A stretch of 64,000 bases of DNA from Acinetobacter chinensis (lineage in GTDB: Bacteria; Pseudomonadota; Gammaproteobacteria; Pseudomonadales; Moraxellaceae): NCBI RefSeq assembly GCF_002165375.2, contig NZ_CP032134.1, forward strand, positions 1 through 64,000. The letters run 5' to 3'. This document shows positions 17,004-25,689 of this stretch, in pieces. The position numbers and the translations under genes were made by a program. The first letter of the stretch is position 1, and every line of letters begins with the position of its first letter. Below the pieces are notes generated by a model, which worked only from the letters and a program-made list of their open reading frames with translations, made no database searches and had not been told where the DNA came from.

Positions 17004-18218
17004 ATGTCAAATTTCCTGCCGGCGGAAGAACAACTTGCCCTCATCCAACGAGGCACCCACGAAATTATTTCTGAAGAGGATCTTTTAAAGAAACTCAAGG
17101 AAAACCGTCCTTTAAAAATTAAAGCGGGTTTCGACCCGACTGCACCTGATTTACATCTGGGGCATACGGTACTGATCAACAAACTGAAAACCTTTCAGGA
17201 TCTGGGACATGAAGTCACTTTTCTGATTGGTGACTATACAGCCATGATTGGCGACCCAACGGGTAAAAGTGCAACGCGCCCGCCGCTGTCCCGTGAGCAG
17301 GTGCTGGAAAATGCCAAAACCTATCAGGAACAGGTATTTAAAATTCTGGACCCTGAAAAAACCAAAGTGCGCTTTAACTCAGAATGGTTTGCCAACCGGA
17401 CTGCTGCGGACTTGATTCAGCTGGCTTCACAGCAGACGGTTGCCCGTATGCTTGAGCGTGATGACTTTACCAAGCGTTATAACAGTCATCAGCCTATTGC
17501 GATTCATGAATTTTTATATCCGCTGGTTCAGGGATATGACTCAATTGCACTGGAAGCAGATGTGGAATTGGGCGGTACGGATCAGACCTTTAACCTGTTG
17601 ATGGGTCGTACACTTCAGGGTCGTTATGATCAGGAAGCTCAGGTCTGTATTACCGTTCCTATCCTGGAAGGTCTGGATGGCGTCAATAAAATGTCCAAAT
17701 CACTGGGCAACTATATTGGTGTATTTGATGCTCCAGGCGCGATGTACCAGAAAGTCCTGTCCATGCCAGACAGCCTGATTGAACGTTATTTTGATTTACT
17801 CAGCTTTAAATCGCTGGATGAAATTGCAGCCTTGCTGAAAGAGATTGAAGAAGGGCGTAATCCGCAGGAAGTGAAGAAAATTCTTGCACTTGAACTGGTG
17901 GAACGTTTCCACGGTGCGGAAGCTGCTGAACATGCTCATAAAGGTGCGGGTAATCTGATCACTGAAGGCGAATTACCGGAAGATACACCGGAAGTGACCA
18001 TTTCACGTGGTGAGTTCGGTGGTGAAGTTTCCATTATTTCGATTTTACGTGCAGCGGGTTTAACCAAAAACTCGGCACAGTCTAAAGATGCTGTTGGTCG
18101 TGGTGCAGTAAAAGTGGACTGGAATGTTGTGGATGCAAGCTACATGGTGAAAGAAAACGGTACGCTGATTATTCAGGCAAGTAAAAAAGCGATTGCAAAA
18201 GTAACGTTTACTGACTGA
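17004..18218 (+). CDS. tyrS: Tyrosine--tRNA ligase
   Basis: TyrRS charges tRNA-Tyr. The class I signatures are HLGH at residues 51-54 and KMSKS at 229-233, with a C-terminal S4-like RNA-binding domain (ISILRAAGLTKNSAQSKDAVGRGAVKVD). The frame is open from 16956, but the ATG at 17004 gives the usual N-terminus MSNFLPAEEQLALIQRG and a normal length of 404 residues. The ribosome binding site is weak. A strong terminator follows. Confidence 0.96.
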   Translation: MSNFLPAEEQLALIQRGTHEIISEEDLLKKLKENRPLKIKAGFDPTAPDLHLGHTVLINKLKTFQDLGHEVTFLIGDYTAMIGDPTGKSATRPPLSREQVLENAKTYQEQVFKILDPEKTKVRFNSEWFANRTAADLIQLASQQTVARMLERDDFTKRYNSHQPIAIHEFLYPLVQGYDSIALEADVELGGTDQTFNLLMGRTLQGRYDQEAQVCITVPILEGLDGVNKMSKSLGNYIGVFDAPGAMYQKVLSMPDSLIERYFDLLSFKSLDEIAALLKEIEEGRNPQEVKKILALELVERFHGAEAAEHAHKGAGNLITEGELPEDTPEVTISRGEFGGEVSIISILRAAGLTKNSAQSKDAVGRGAVKVDWNVVDASYMVKENGTLIIQASKKAIAKVTFTD

Positions 18219-18236
18219 TATACTGCCAGAACAGAG

Positions 18237-18273
18237 ACAGGAATGGGGTTTCGCCCATTCCTGTTTTTTTTTT
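18237..18273 (+). terminator. Terminator after tyrS
   Basis: ACAGGAATGGG pairs with CCCATTCCTGT around a short GTTTCG loop and is followed by nine to ten T residues. Confidence 0.92.
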
Positions 18274-18345
18274 GCTTATAAGTTATCTCAATAACAAAAT
18301 TCAAAAAAAACGTATTAAAACAAAGGTTAAATTTTTCCATAATTA

Positions 18346-18475
18346 TTGATTTTGTCTGGATCTATGTATATTATTTACTCATAATGAACAGATGTATAAA
18401 TATTCTGTTCAGACCTGAAAAGCACAGGCAGGCTCCACAGTTTATAGGTCTCTTCCCCAAGAGACTCTTTTTAAT
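18346..18475 (+). ncRNA. Candidate small RNA with own promoter and terminator
   Basis: Between tyrS and tauA there is a sigma70-like promoter, TTGATT (18346-18351), a 17-bp spacer and TATTAT (18369-18374), giving a start near 18381. About 90 nt later comes a perfect terminator hairpin, GTCTCTT-CCCC-AAGAGAC (18448-18465), followed by TCTTTTT. The predicted transcript also contains an 8-bp stem TGAACAGA/TCTGTTCA (18385-18392 with 18404-18411). It has no convincing reading frame. It could instead be a terminated leader of tauA. I recognise no known RNA family. Confidence 0.45.
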
Positions 18476-18736
18476 TTGCTTTAAGGGAATAACTATAATA
18501 ATGACATGATGGATCGTTAAAGGATCTAATTCTGAGGGAGAGGTTTTGGGAGAGATCTCTTTCTTTTTTTTGTCTGAAAATTCAAACCACTCCAACCATC
18601 ACAGCATACTCTGCATACTTTCTAAATTAATAAAAAAGATAAGCAAATCTGAAAAACATATTTTTTATTAATATACGAAAACCTTACCATTAACATGAAT
18701 TTTAATCTTTTCTCCTGGCACATTTTATAATCACTC
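18476..18736 (+). promoter_or_regulatory. tauABCD upstream region
   Basis: This is AT-rich and without a credible gene. A perfect palindrome AGAGATCTCT with a following pyrimidine run lies around 18550-18570. A TATAAT hexamer at 18726-18731 ends only five bases before the tauA ATG, and no Shine-Dalgarno sequence is visible. Sulfonate operons are usually activated by CysB/Cbl-type regulators when sulfate is scarce; I could not identify such a site with confidence. Confidence 0.45.
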
Positions 18737-19726
18737 ATGAAACTTCAGCAATTGATTTTGTTGAGTTCATTCACTGTCTTACTGGGCATGAGTGGGCTGA
18801 CAAATGCACGTCCTATAGTGATTGGTTATCAGACCAATATCGAACCTGCCAAAGTGGCGCAGGCAGATGGTGTCTATGACAAAGCGATTGGGCAAAAGCT
18901 GGACTGGCGTTTATTTAACAGTGGGGCAGAGGTGTTGACCGCTTTGGCTTCAGGTTCTGTGGATATTGCATTGATTGGTTCAAGTCCATTGGGTGCAGCA
19001 GTTGCAAATAATCTACCGATTGAAGTGTTCCTGATTTCAACTGATCTGAAAAGTGCAGAAGCACTGGTAGTACGCAATGGTTCAGGGATTCATAGCCCGA
19101 AAGATTTAATCGGTAAAAAAGTCGCAACGCCATTTGCCTCTACAGCGCATTACAGTTTATTGGGTGCTTTGAAACACTGGAATATCAAAACCAATCAGAT
19201 TCGTTTACTGAATTTAAAACCTGCGGAAATCAATGCGGCTTGGCGTCGTGGTGATATTGATGCAGCTTTTGTATGGTCTCCTGCACTCGCCAATATTCAA
19301 AAAACCGGCAAGGTCATGACCGATGCAGGGCAGGTGGGTCAATGGGGTTCTCCAACGTTTGAAGTCTGGGTGGCACGCAAAGATTTTGCCAAAAAGCATC
19401 CTGAGGTTTTAAGCAAATTTTCTACGGTGACTTTGAATTATTACGACAGTTATAACCGTAATAAGAAACAGTGGACGGCAGATTCTCCTGCGGTCAAAAA
19501 GATTGCCAAGATTACAGGTGTAGATGCGCAGGATGTACCGACTTTGCTTGCAGGTGCGGAATATCCAGATCGCCAGGTACAACTGAGTCAGCAGTATCTA
19601 GGTGGACGTACCACGCAGAATATCGCCAATTCAGTGAATTTTCTAAAAGCGCAGGGTCTGGTTAAAAAAGTATCTCCAGATTATCAACAATTTATTACGA
19701 CACGCTATATCAGCGGGTCTAAATAA
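18737..19726 (+). CDS. tauA: Taurine ABC transporter substrate-binding protein
   Basis: This periplasmic taurine-binding protein delivers substrate to TauBC. The 329-residue product has the signal peptide MKLQQLILLSSFTVLLGMSGLTNA and a mature start RPIVIGYQTNIEPAKVAQADG typical of TauA. Other blocks are ASGSVDIALIGSSPLGAAVANNLPIEVF and RRGDIDAAFVWSPAL. Gene order tauA-B-C-D with 17- and 2-bp gaps supports the name over SsuA, and TauD downstream confirms the pathway. The start lacks a visible ribosome binding site. Confidence 0.92.
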   Translation: MKLQQLILLSSFTVLLGMSGLTNARPIVIGYQTNIEPAKVAQADGVYDKAIGQKLDWRLFNSGAEVLTALASGSVDIALIGSSPLGAAVANNLPIEVFLISTDLKSAEALVVRNGSGIHSPKDLIGKKVATPFASTAHYSLLGALKHWNIKTNQIRLLNLKPAEINAAWRRGDIDAAFVWSPALANIQKTGKVMTDAGQVGQWGSPTFEVWVARKDFAKKHPEVLSKFSTVTLNYYDSYNRNKKQWTADSPAVKKIAKITGVDAQDVPTLLAGAEYPDRQVQLSQQYLGGRTTQNIANSVNFLKAQGLVKKVSPDYQQFITTRYISGSK

Positions 19727-19743
19727 GATCGGAAGGGTTCATC

Positions 19744-20550
19744 ATGGCTGTATTGACGGTAGAACATGTACAAGCGCAGTATGCTGGCGCTCAACACCCT
19801 GTACTTCAGGATGTATCTTTCCAGTTGGGTTCTGAGCAGTTAATGGTGGCGTTGGGCGCTTCAGGCAGTGGTAAGACGACATTATTAAACCTGATTGCAG
19901 GCTTTACTCATCCACAACTCGGTTCGATCAAACTGGACGGTGAAGAAGTGCTTGCACCGAGTCGTGACCGTGGCGTGGTGTTTCAGGATGATGTGTTATT
20001 GCCGTGGCAAAATGTACAGGACAATATCGCCTTTGGTTTAGAACTTGCAGGTATTGATAAATCAACCAGATTAAGCAAAGCACAGGAATTATTAAACCTG
20101 GTCAATTTGGACGGTTTTGGTCAACGTCATATCTGGGAACTTTCAGGTGGGCAACGTCAACGTGTAGGTTTGGCACGTGCTTTAGCATCTGACCCTAAAA
20201 TCCTGCTGATGGATGAACCGTTTGGTGCTTTGGATGCATTTATCCGTGAGCAAATGCAATGTCTATTATTAGACGTTTGGAAAAGCACAGCTAAACCGAC
20301 GTTCTTGATTACCCATGATATTGAGGAAGCTGTTTTCCTTGCCACAGACCTGATTATTCTTGCGCCAAATCCTGGACGTATTGTTGAAAAACTGGAACTG
20401 GATTTTGCAAAGCGTTATGCCAATGGTGAGTCTGCGCGCAGTATTAAATCAGATCCGAAGTTTATTGAAATGCGTGAATATGTGTTGAATCGTGTTTTTA
20501 TTCAAAATGGTCAACTCAATAATCAAAACCAACACGTCGAGCAGGTGTAA
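19744..20550 (+). CDS. tauB: Taurine ABC transporter ATP-binding protein
   Basis: This is the cytoplasmic ATPase of the taurine importer. In 268 residues it has Walker A GASGSGKTT, signature LSGGQRQRVGLARAL, Walker B ILLMDEPFGALD and the H-loop LITHDIEEAVFLATDLIILAPNPGRIVE, all typical of nitrate/sulfonate/taurine ATPases. A clear ribosome binding site, GGAAGGGTTCATC, precedes the ATG. The stop lies two bases before tauC, so the two are translationally coupled. Confidence 0.93.
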   Translation: MAVLTVEHVQAQYAGAQHPVLQDVSFQLGSEQLMVALGASGSGKTTLLNLIAGFTHPQLGSIKLDGEEVLAPSRDRGVVFQDDVLLPWQNVQDNIAFGLELAGIDKSTRLSKAQELLNLVNLDGFGQRHIWELSGGQRQRVGLARALASDPKILLMDEPFGALDAFIREQMQCLLLDVWKSTAKPTFLITHDIEEAVFLATDLIILAPNPGRIVEKLELDFAKRYANGESARSIKSDPKFIEMREYVLNRVFIQNGQLNNQNQHVEQV

Positions 20551-20552
20551 TC

Positions 20553-21395
20553 ATGACAGCACATTTAGATCCTGAATTGGTTGCTCAAGGTACTGCACCT
20601 CAGTCGGCTTCCGCAAAAGTTCCACGTGAAACCAGTATCACTTTGATCAGCACGATTACGATTATTGCGCTCATTGCGGTGTGGTGGTTGGTGACTACAT
20701 TGGGCTGGATTGATGCTTTATTTTTACCATCGCCAGTTGCAGTGATAGATCGTTTTCAGGATTTAGTTGCCAATGGCTATATGAGCATCAGCTTATGGAG
20801 TCATATCGGTGCGAGTCTGGGACGTATCGGAACAGCTTTGATTGCAGCGGTGATTACAGCGATTCCTTTAGGGATTGCGATTGGACGCAATAAAATTGTC
20901 CGTGGTGTATTAGACCCAATTATTGAGTTTTACCGTCCGATTCCGCCTTTGGCTTATTTACCATTAATCGTGATCTGGTGTGGTATCGGTGAATTATCCA
21001 AAGTTTTACTGATTTATTTAGCGATTTTTGCACCGATTGTGATTGCAACTGCAACAGGTGTACGTTCAGTCGATCAAGCTAAAATCCGTGCAGCACAGTC
21101 TTTGGGTGCAAGCCAGATGCAGATTATCAAACACGTGATTTTACCGAGCTCATTGCCCAATATTCTGACAGGTATCCGTATTGGCTTAGGTGTGGGTTGG
21201 TCTACACTGGTTGCCGCTGAACTGGTGGGTGCATCTGAAGGTTTAGGCTTTATGGTGCAATCCTCTTCACAGCTTTTAGCGACAGATGTGGTGATCGTGG
21301 GTATCTTAATTATTGCGGTGATCGCTTTTATTCTGGAGATTGGTCTGCGCCGTTTGCAGCGAAAATTAGTGCCTTGGGATAAGCAATCTTTGTAA
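20553..21395 (+). CDS. tauC: Taurine ABC transporter permease
   Basis: This is the inner-membrane permease of the TauABC importer, 280 residues. A hydrophilic N-terminal tail of about 32 residues precedes roughly six membrane segments. The cytoplasmic coupling motif is in the segment ending SLGASQMQIIKHVILPSSLPNILTG. The tail holds an exact parS-type 14-mer at codons 23-27. It is close to SsuC in family; the name rests on operon context. Confidence 0.92.
   Translation: MTAHLDPELVAQGTAPQSASAKVPRETSITLISTITIIALIAVWWLVTTLGWIDALFLPSPVAVIDRFQDLVANGYMSISLWSHIGASLGRIGTALIAAVITAIPLGIAIGRNKIVRGVLDPIIEFYRPIPPLAYLPLIVIWCGIGELSKVLLIYLAIFAPIVIATATGVRSVDQAKIRAAQSLGASQMQIIKHVILPSSLPNILTGIRIGLGVGWSTLVAAELVGASEGLGFMVQSSSQLLATDVVIVGILIIAVIAFILEIGLRRLQRKLVPWDKQSL
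20619..20632. promoter_or_regulatory. parS-type ParB binding site inside tauC
   Basis: GTTCCACGTGAAAC is an exact match to GTTYCACGTGRAAC. It lies in codons for the variable cytoplasmic N-terminal tail of TauC, where protein sequence places little constraint on DNA. It is about 17.5 kb from the recF site, within the origin-proximal zone where parS sites are normally found. Confidence 0.7.
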
Positions 21396-21498
21396 GTTTG
21401 ATCAAGCTTGAGCTTCTGTTAGGAAGCAGATTGTCCAATTATATTTATTCTTTAGTTATTTAAATCTTTTCAAACATCATGAGATGATCGAGGAAGAA

Positions 21499-22362
21499 AT
21501 GAACGCTGTTGTTTCAAGTACTTTTAAAGTGACCCCATTGAATCCAACGATTGGTGCTTTAATTGAAGGTGTTAATTTTAATCAACCCTTAACACCTGAG
21601 GAAAAGGCTTCGATTGAAGCGGCTTTACTGAAATATCAGGTGATTTTCTTTAGAAATCAGCAAATGACACCACAGCAACATGCGGCATTTGCTTGTCAGT
21701 TTGGTCAGTTGCATGTCCATCCAATCTATCCAAACATTCCAGAACAACCTGAAATTATGGTGCTGGATACTGAACTGAATGACTTACGTGATAATGCACT
21801 TTGGCATACCGATGTGACCTTTCTTGAAGAACCCGCGATGGGTGCAATTCTCAGTGCCAAGAAAGTACCTGCGTGGGGTGGTGATACCTTATGGTCAAGT
21901 GGTACAGCGGCTTTTGAAGCATTGTCTAAACCGATGCAGGAGATGTTGAGTGGCTTAACTGCAACGCATGATATTGCACGTTCATTCCCTGTAGATCGTT
22001 TTGGCGGTGATTCTGCTGAACTGGAAAAACTGGAAGCAGCTAAGAAAAAGCATCCACCGATCAGCCATCCTGTGATCCGTACACATCCAGTGACAGGTCG
22101 TAAAGCCTTATTTGTCAGTGAAGGATTCACCACTCGAATTAACGAACTGGAAGCAAAGGAAAGCGATGCAGTATTGAAAATGTTGTTTGAACATATTCAA
22201 AAACCAGAGTTTGTGGTGCGCTGGTCATGGCAAGCCAATGATGTGGCTTTCTGGGATAACCGTTGTACTTTCCATTATGCCGTAGATGATTATCGTCCTG
22301 CGCATCGTGTGATGAACCGTGCGACATTGATGGGCGATAAACCGTTCTATCAGGCGGATTGA
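21499..22362 (+). CDS. tauD: Taurine dioxygenase
   Basis: TauD is the Fe(II)/2-oxoglutarate-dependent dioxygenase that converts taurine to aminoacetaldehyde and sulfite. The iron facial triad is visible as His103 and Asp105 (LWHTDVTF) and His269 (PAHRVMNR), with the 2-oxoglutarate-binding Arg close after. The frame is open to 21484, but the ATG at 21499 follows GAGGAAGAA and gives 287 residues. It lies 103 bp after tauC and ends at a hairpin terminator. Confidence 0.94.
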   Translation: MNAVVSSTFKVTPLNPTIGALIEGVNFNQPLTPEEKASIEAALLKYQVIFFRNQQMTPQQHAAFACQFGQLHVHPIYPNIPEQPEIMVLDTELNDLRDNALWHTDVTFLEEPAMGAILSAKKVPAWGGDTLWSSGTAAFEALSKPMQEMLSGLTATHDIARSFPVDRFGGDSAELEKLEAAKKKHPPISHPVIRTHPVTGRKALFVSEGFTTRINELEAKESDAVLKMLFEHIQKPEFVVRWSWQANDVAFWDNRCTFHYAVDDYRPAHRVMNRATLMGDKPFYQAD

Positions 22363-22416
22363 TTTGAACGTATTGGTTTGAAAGTACTGTTTTGAGAGTA
22401 TGATTTTAATGATTTG

Positions 22417-22455
22417 ATCCATGTGAGTTTCAGTAAATTCACATGGATTTTTTTA
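22417..22455 (+). terminator. Terminator after tauD
   Basis: ATCCATGTGA and its perfect complement TCACATGGAT (22417-22426 and 22439-22448) are followed by seven T residues. Confidence 0.85.
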
Positions 22456-22549
22456 TTGATGAGTCATATAAGAAATAAATACCACTTGATTAAAGTTAGA
22501 TAATATAAATTAAAGGTTTACACAGACTCGAAATATGTTGAAAAGTTTA

Positions 22550-22722
22550 AATTGCTTTGCGTAGTCGATGCCTCACTTTTGAAGGGTCAAAAGTGACAAA
22601 AACCCTTTGTTGGACATGAGAAGCGAGGCTTCGCAAGATCTCCTATCTTCGGAGTATACTCCTCATGTCCAACAGCGACATCCATGTCGCCTCACGATAG
22701 CATCACCACGTTTAAAGCAATT
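22550..22722. repeat. Nested-hairpin element with terminal inverted repeats
   Basis: This 173-bp element has 9-bp terminal inverted repeats, AATTGCTTT at 22550-22558 and AAAGCAATT at 22714-22722. Inside are three further perfect inverted repeats. TCACTTTTGA/TCAAAAGTGA (22573-22582, 22587-22596) has a 4-nt loop. TGTTGGACATGAG and its complement (22608-22620, 22662-22674) enclose smaller hairpins. GCGACAT/ATGTCGC (22675-22681, 22684-22690) has a 2-nt loop. There is no coding capacity. The architecture resembles REP/BIME-type or MITE elements. Dispersed copies elsewhere in the genome are expected but cannot be seen here. Confidence 0.65.
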
Positions 22723-22784
22723 AGTGTAGAAAAGCAAAAGAGGCTAATTTATATAAAGTTAATTTAACAGATTGGTATAACAGC

Positions 22785-23417
22785 TTATTTAAAATCTAAA
22801 AAACTGAATTTAGGCATCATCGTACGTATCAGCGTTCCAATTAAAAAAGCAGAAATAATCGTCCCTTCCCGAATTCCGATCAGTTGATGCAACACCAGAT
22901 AAGAGCTGATCGCTGCAAAAGCCACAAGAATCACATCGCCATAGGTTTTGACTGAGCCATAATTTTTGTGAAAACGAATCGCAAAAGCCTGATAAACCCC
23001 TTCACCTGCCAGATAAATTAAACGTGCTTTAACCTGTAAAATGACACCAACCGCCGTGATCACACAACTGATCAATGACACCGACATCTGATAAACGTAT
23101 TGTTGAATGTTCATAAACTGCGTCAGCCAGAGCGCGACATCAATAAACACACCAAATACAATGCCTACCACAAGTTGCAGCCATTGAATCATCTGAAACT
23201 GTTTACCTAAAATTGCCATTTGCATCAGAATAAAAACAGCATGCAGGATAATAGTCAGTACGCCGACACTTAATGGAAAAATATAACTGAACACATAAGG
23301 CACGGAAGAAATCGGTGATGTTCCTAAATTGGAACGGATTGAAAGTGCAACGCCAAAGGACAATAAACTTAAGCCACAAAATAAGGTGAGTATACGAAGC
23401 AGAAAGTGTTTTGGCAT
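22785..23417 (-). CDS. YczE/YitT-family membrane protein
   Basis: This is a 210-residue integral membrane protein with about five to six hydrophobic segments. The N-terminal region (RILTLFCGLSLLSFGVALSIRSNLGTSPISSVPYVFS) carries the pattern of a first helix followed by a Gly-Thr-Ser-Pro-Ile turn. That pattern is characteristic of the YczE/YyaS/YitT (DUF6198-like) group. Function is unknown for most members, though some are annotated as small-molecule transporters. It is transcribed alone. The start lies 213 bp from the divergent nucleotidase. Confidence 0.78.
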   Translation of the reverse strand: MPKHFLLRILTLFCGLSLLSFGVALSIRSNLGTSPISSVPYVFSYIFPLSVGVLTIILHAVFILMQMAILGKQFQMIQWLQLVVGIVFGVFIDVALWLTQFMNIQQYVYQMSVSLISCVITAVGVILQVKARLIYLAGEGVYQAFAIRFHKNYGSVKTYGDVILVAFAAISSYLVLHQLIGIREGTIISAFLIGTLIRTMMPKFSFLDFK

Positions 23418-23630
23418 TGGACTGGATAAAAGCGTAAATAAAAAAGTGTATGCCTTTGTCCCTGTACGATCTATAAGGCGAAAGCAAAGAAAATGCCCCA
23501 GTTTTATAGAATGATCATTTTTAATGATGATTGAAAAAGTAAAAAAACTTCCGTGTGCTCAATTATTCATCAGAATTAAATAAAAAACCGACAGAATAAA
23601 AGCCAGTTTATATTGATGATTGGAAATATC

Positions 23631-25523
23631 ATGTTGATTAATAATAAAAAACAAATACTGGCATTGTCGGTTATCTCGATACTTTTGACAGCCTGTAATG
23701 ATGATAATGATACGGCTGTAAAGGTTGAAGCAAAACCACTGGAACTTAATATTTTACATATCAATGATCACCATTCACATCTGGATGAAGAAAGCATTAA
23801 GTTTAAAGCCAATGTAGGGACAGGTGAGGAAGAGTTCTCTGTTACAAGTGGGGGCTTTGCACGAGTTGCGAGTTTGATCAATCAGCTGGCAGCGGAAAAG
23901 AAGAATGCTCTAAAAATTCATGCAGGTGATGCAGTAACAGGGGATCTGTACTACAACTTAACTGATGGAAAAGCAGATGCAGACGCAATGAATACCGTTT
24001 GTTTTGACACATTTACACCTGGGAACCATGAGTTTGATGCCAAAGATGATGGGTTGAAGAAATTTATAGATTTCCTTGATCAAGGCGCATGTAAAGACAA
24101 AACCAAAATACTGACTGCCAATGTTACTTTTGGCGCTTCATCTCCTTTATATAAAACCAATCGTATTCAAAAATCACAAGTCTTCGAAAAAGATGGGGTG
24201 AAATTTGCCATTATTGGTTTAACTGTGGCGAAGAAAACCAAGAACTCATCGCAACCGAATGCAGACACGCTATTTGAAGATGAGATCGTCACAGCACAAA
24301 AAGAAATTGATCAATATAAAGCACAAGGCATTAAAAATATTATCCTGCAAACTCATGTAGGCTACGACCTGGATCAGCAACTTGCTAAATCACTGACCGA
24401 TGTCGATGTCATAGTTGGTGGCGATTCACATACATTACTGGGGCCAGATAGCCTGAAAAAATATAATATGACCCCAGAGGGTGCTTACCCATCACAACTG
24501 AAGAATAAAGATGGAAACTTAGTTTGTGTGGCTCAGGCTTGGCAATATAGCTATATTGTCGGTGAATTAAATGTGAAGTTTGATAAGAATGGCAATATTG
24601 AAAGCTGTAGTGGCACACCGAATGTGTTAATTGGAAATACGTTTGCACGTACCGCAAAAGATGCCAAAGCTGTAACTGAAACTGAGAAGCAAGCCATTCT
24701 TAATCAATTCAAGACGGATAATGTTCCATTTAAAGTGGTTATACCATTACAGAAAACATTAGATGTCTTAAAACCATATCAGGATCAGAAAAAGAGTTTT
24801 GCCCAAACCATCGTAGGACAAGCAACCGATAATCTATGTTCGCGCCGTGTACCGGGAACGCAACGTGATGTGGGACGTTCATCTTTAGGTGATGTCTGTA
24901 ATAAAAACCCGCATGTAGATCAGCATGGGGGTGATATCCAGCAAATCATTGCTGAGGCATTTTTACAGCAAGGTAAGACATTCTTCAATGCAGATATCTC
25001 TTTCCAGAATGGTGGTGGTGTACGTGAAGATGTTGCCTTAGGTGATGTCAGCGTCGGTAAAATCTATAATGTCCTACCATTTAAAAATACCCTATTGCGT
25101 CTGGATATGACGGGCGCAGAAGTGAAAGCGACGCTGGAAGATGCAATAGATGGTGTGATCGCACAGAACAATACAGGCAGTTATCCATATACAGGTGGGT
25201 TACGTTGGAATGTCGACTTCACTCAGAACAAAGGTCAACGTCTCAGTCAGATTCAAGTACGTAATGATGCAGGTCAATATGAAAATCTGGATCTGAATAG
25301 AACCTATAAAGTGATCACGATTGATTTCCTTGCAAATGGTGGTGACTACTACACAACACTGAAAACCATTACAGGTGAACGCCGTGTCAATGTTGGTTTA
25401 GATTATGCAGAAGCCTTTTTAAAGTACGCACAGGCGCTTCCAGGACAGATTGGTCAGAAGAAGATCAATAAACTGGCAACAACGGAGTACAGCACTCAGT
25501 TGTTTATCGACAAAGCCAAATAA
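23631..25523 (+). CDS. Lipoprotein 5'-nucleotidase / metallophosphatase
   Basis: This is a periplasm-facing nucleotide hydrolase of the UshA/NadN family, 630 residues. The lipobox LLTAC within MLINNKKQILALSVISILLTAC predicts an outer-membrane lipoprotein. The N-terminal metallophosphatase domain has LHINDHHSH, HAGDAVTGD and PGNHEFD. The C-terminal substrate domain has SFQNGGGVRED, LPFKNTLLRLDMTG and LANGGDYYTTL. The ATG at 23631 follows TTGGAAATATC; earlier in-frame starts at 23613 and 23616 lack a ribosome binding site. It could hydrolyse AMP, UDP-sugars or NAD; the sequence does not settle which. Confidence 0.87.
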   Translation: MLINNKKQILALSVISILLTACNDDNDTAVKVEAKPLELNILHINDHHSHLDEESIKFKANVGTGEEEFSVTSGGFARVASLINQLAAEKKNALKIHAGDAVTGDLYYNLTDGKADADAMNTVCFDTFTPGNHEFDAKDDGLKKFIDFLDQGACKDKTKILTANVTFGASSPLYKTNRIQKSQVFEKDGVKFAIIGLTVAKKTKNSSQPNADTLFEDEIVTAQKEIDQYKAQGIKNIILQTHVGYDLDQQLAKSLTDVDVIVGGDSHTLLGPDSLKKYNMTPEGAYPSQLKNKDGNLVCVAQAWQYSYIVGELNVKFDKNGNIESCSGTPNVLIGNTFARTAKDAKAVTETEKQAILNQFKTDNVPFKVVIPLQKTLDVLKPYQDQKKSFAQTIVGQATDNLCSRRVPGTQRDVGRSSLGDVCNKNPHVDQHGGDIQQIIAEAFLQQGKTFFNADISFQNGGGVREDVALGDVSVGKIYNVLPFKNTLLRLDMTGAEVKATLEDAIDGVIAQNNTGSYPYTGGLRWNVDFTQNKGQRLSQIQVRNDAGQYENLDLNRTYKVITIDFLANGGDYYTTLKTITGERRVNVGLDYAEAFLKYAQALPGQIGQKKINKLATTEYSTQLFIDKAK

Positions 25524-25540
25524 GATGAATAAATAAATGC

Positions 25541-25569
25541 AAAAAATCCCGCTTCGGCGGGATTTTTTT
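25541..25569 (+). terminator. Terminator after nucleotidase
   Basis: AAAAAATCCCGC-TTCG-GCGGGATTTTTTT forms a perfect stem with a stable tetraloop and T-run. Confidence 0.92.
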
Positions 25570-25661
25570 ATAAAAATGCTCAAAAAATAGATAAAAAAAC
25601 GATTTTTTCACGAATTTGGTAGAAAAAATGTCCACACGATTAAAAACCCTTGAAAAAGGGG

Positions 25662-25689
25662 TTGCACCGGTTCTGAAATGCTGTAGAAT
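25662..25689 (+). promoter_or_regulatory. rRNA operon promoter
   Basis: TTGCAC (25662-25667), a 16-bp spacer and TAGAAT (25684-25689) form a sigma70 promoter. An A/T-rich tract just upstream (about 25570-25640) could act as an UP element. It is the best promoter match in the 0.5-kb gap before 16S rRNA. Confidence 0.7.

Noticed and set aside
18371..18595. Minus-strand 74-codon frame between tyrS and tauA
   Set aside because: Low-complexity Lys/Ser-rich translation, no ribosome binding site, and it overlaps the promoter/terminator pair of the candidate small RNA.
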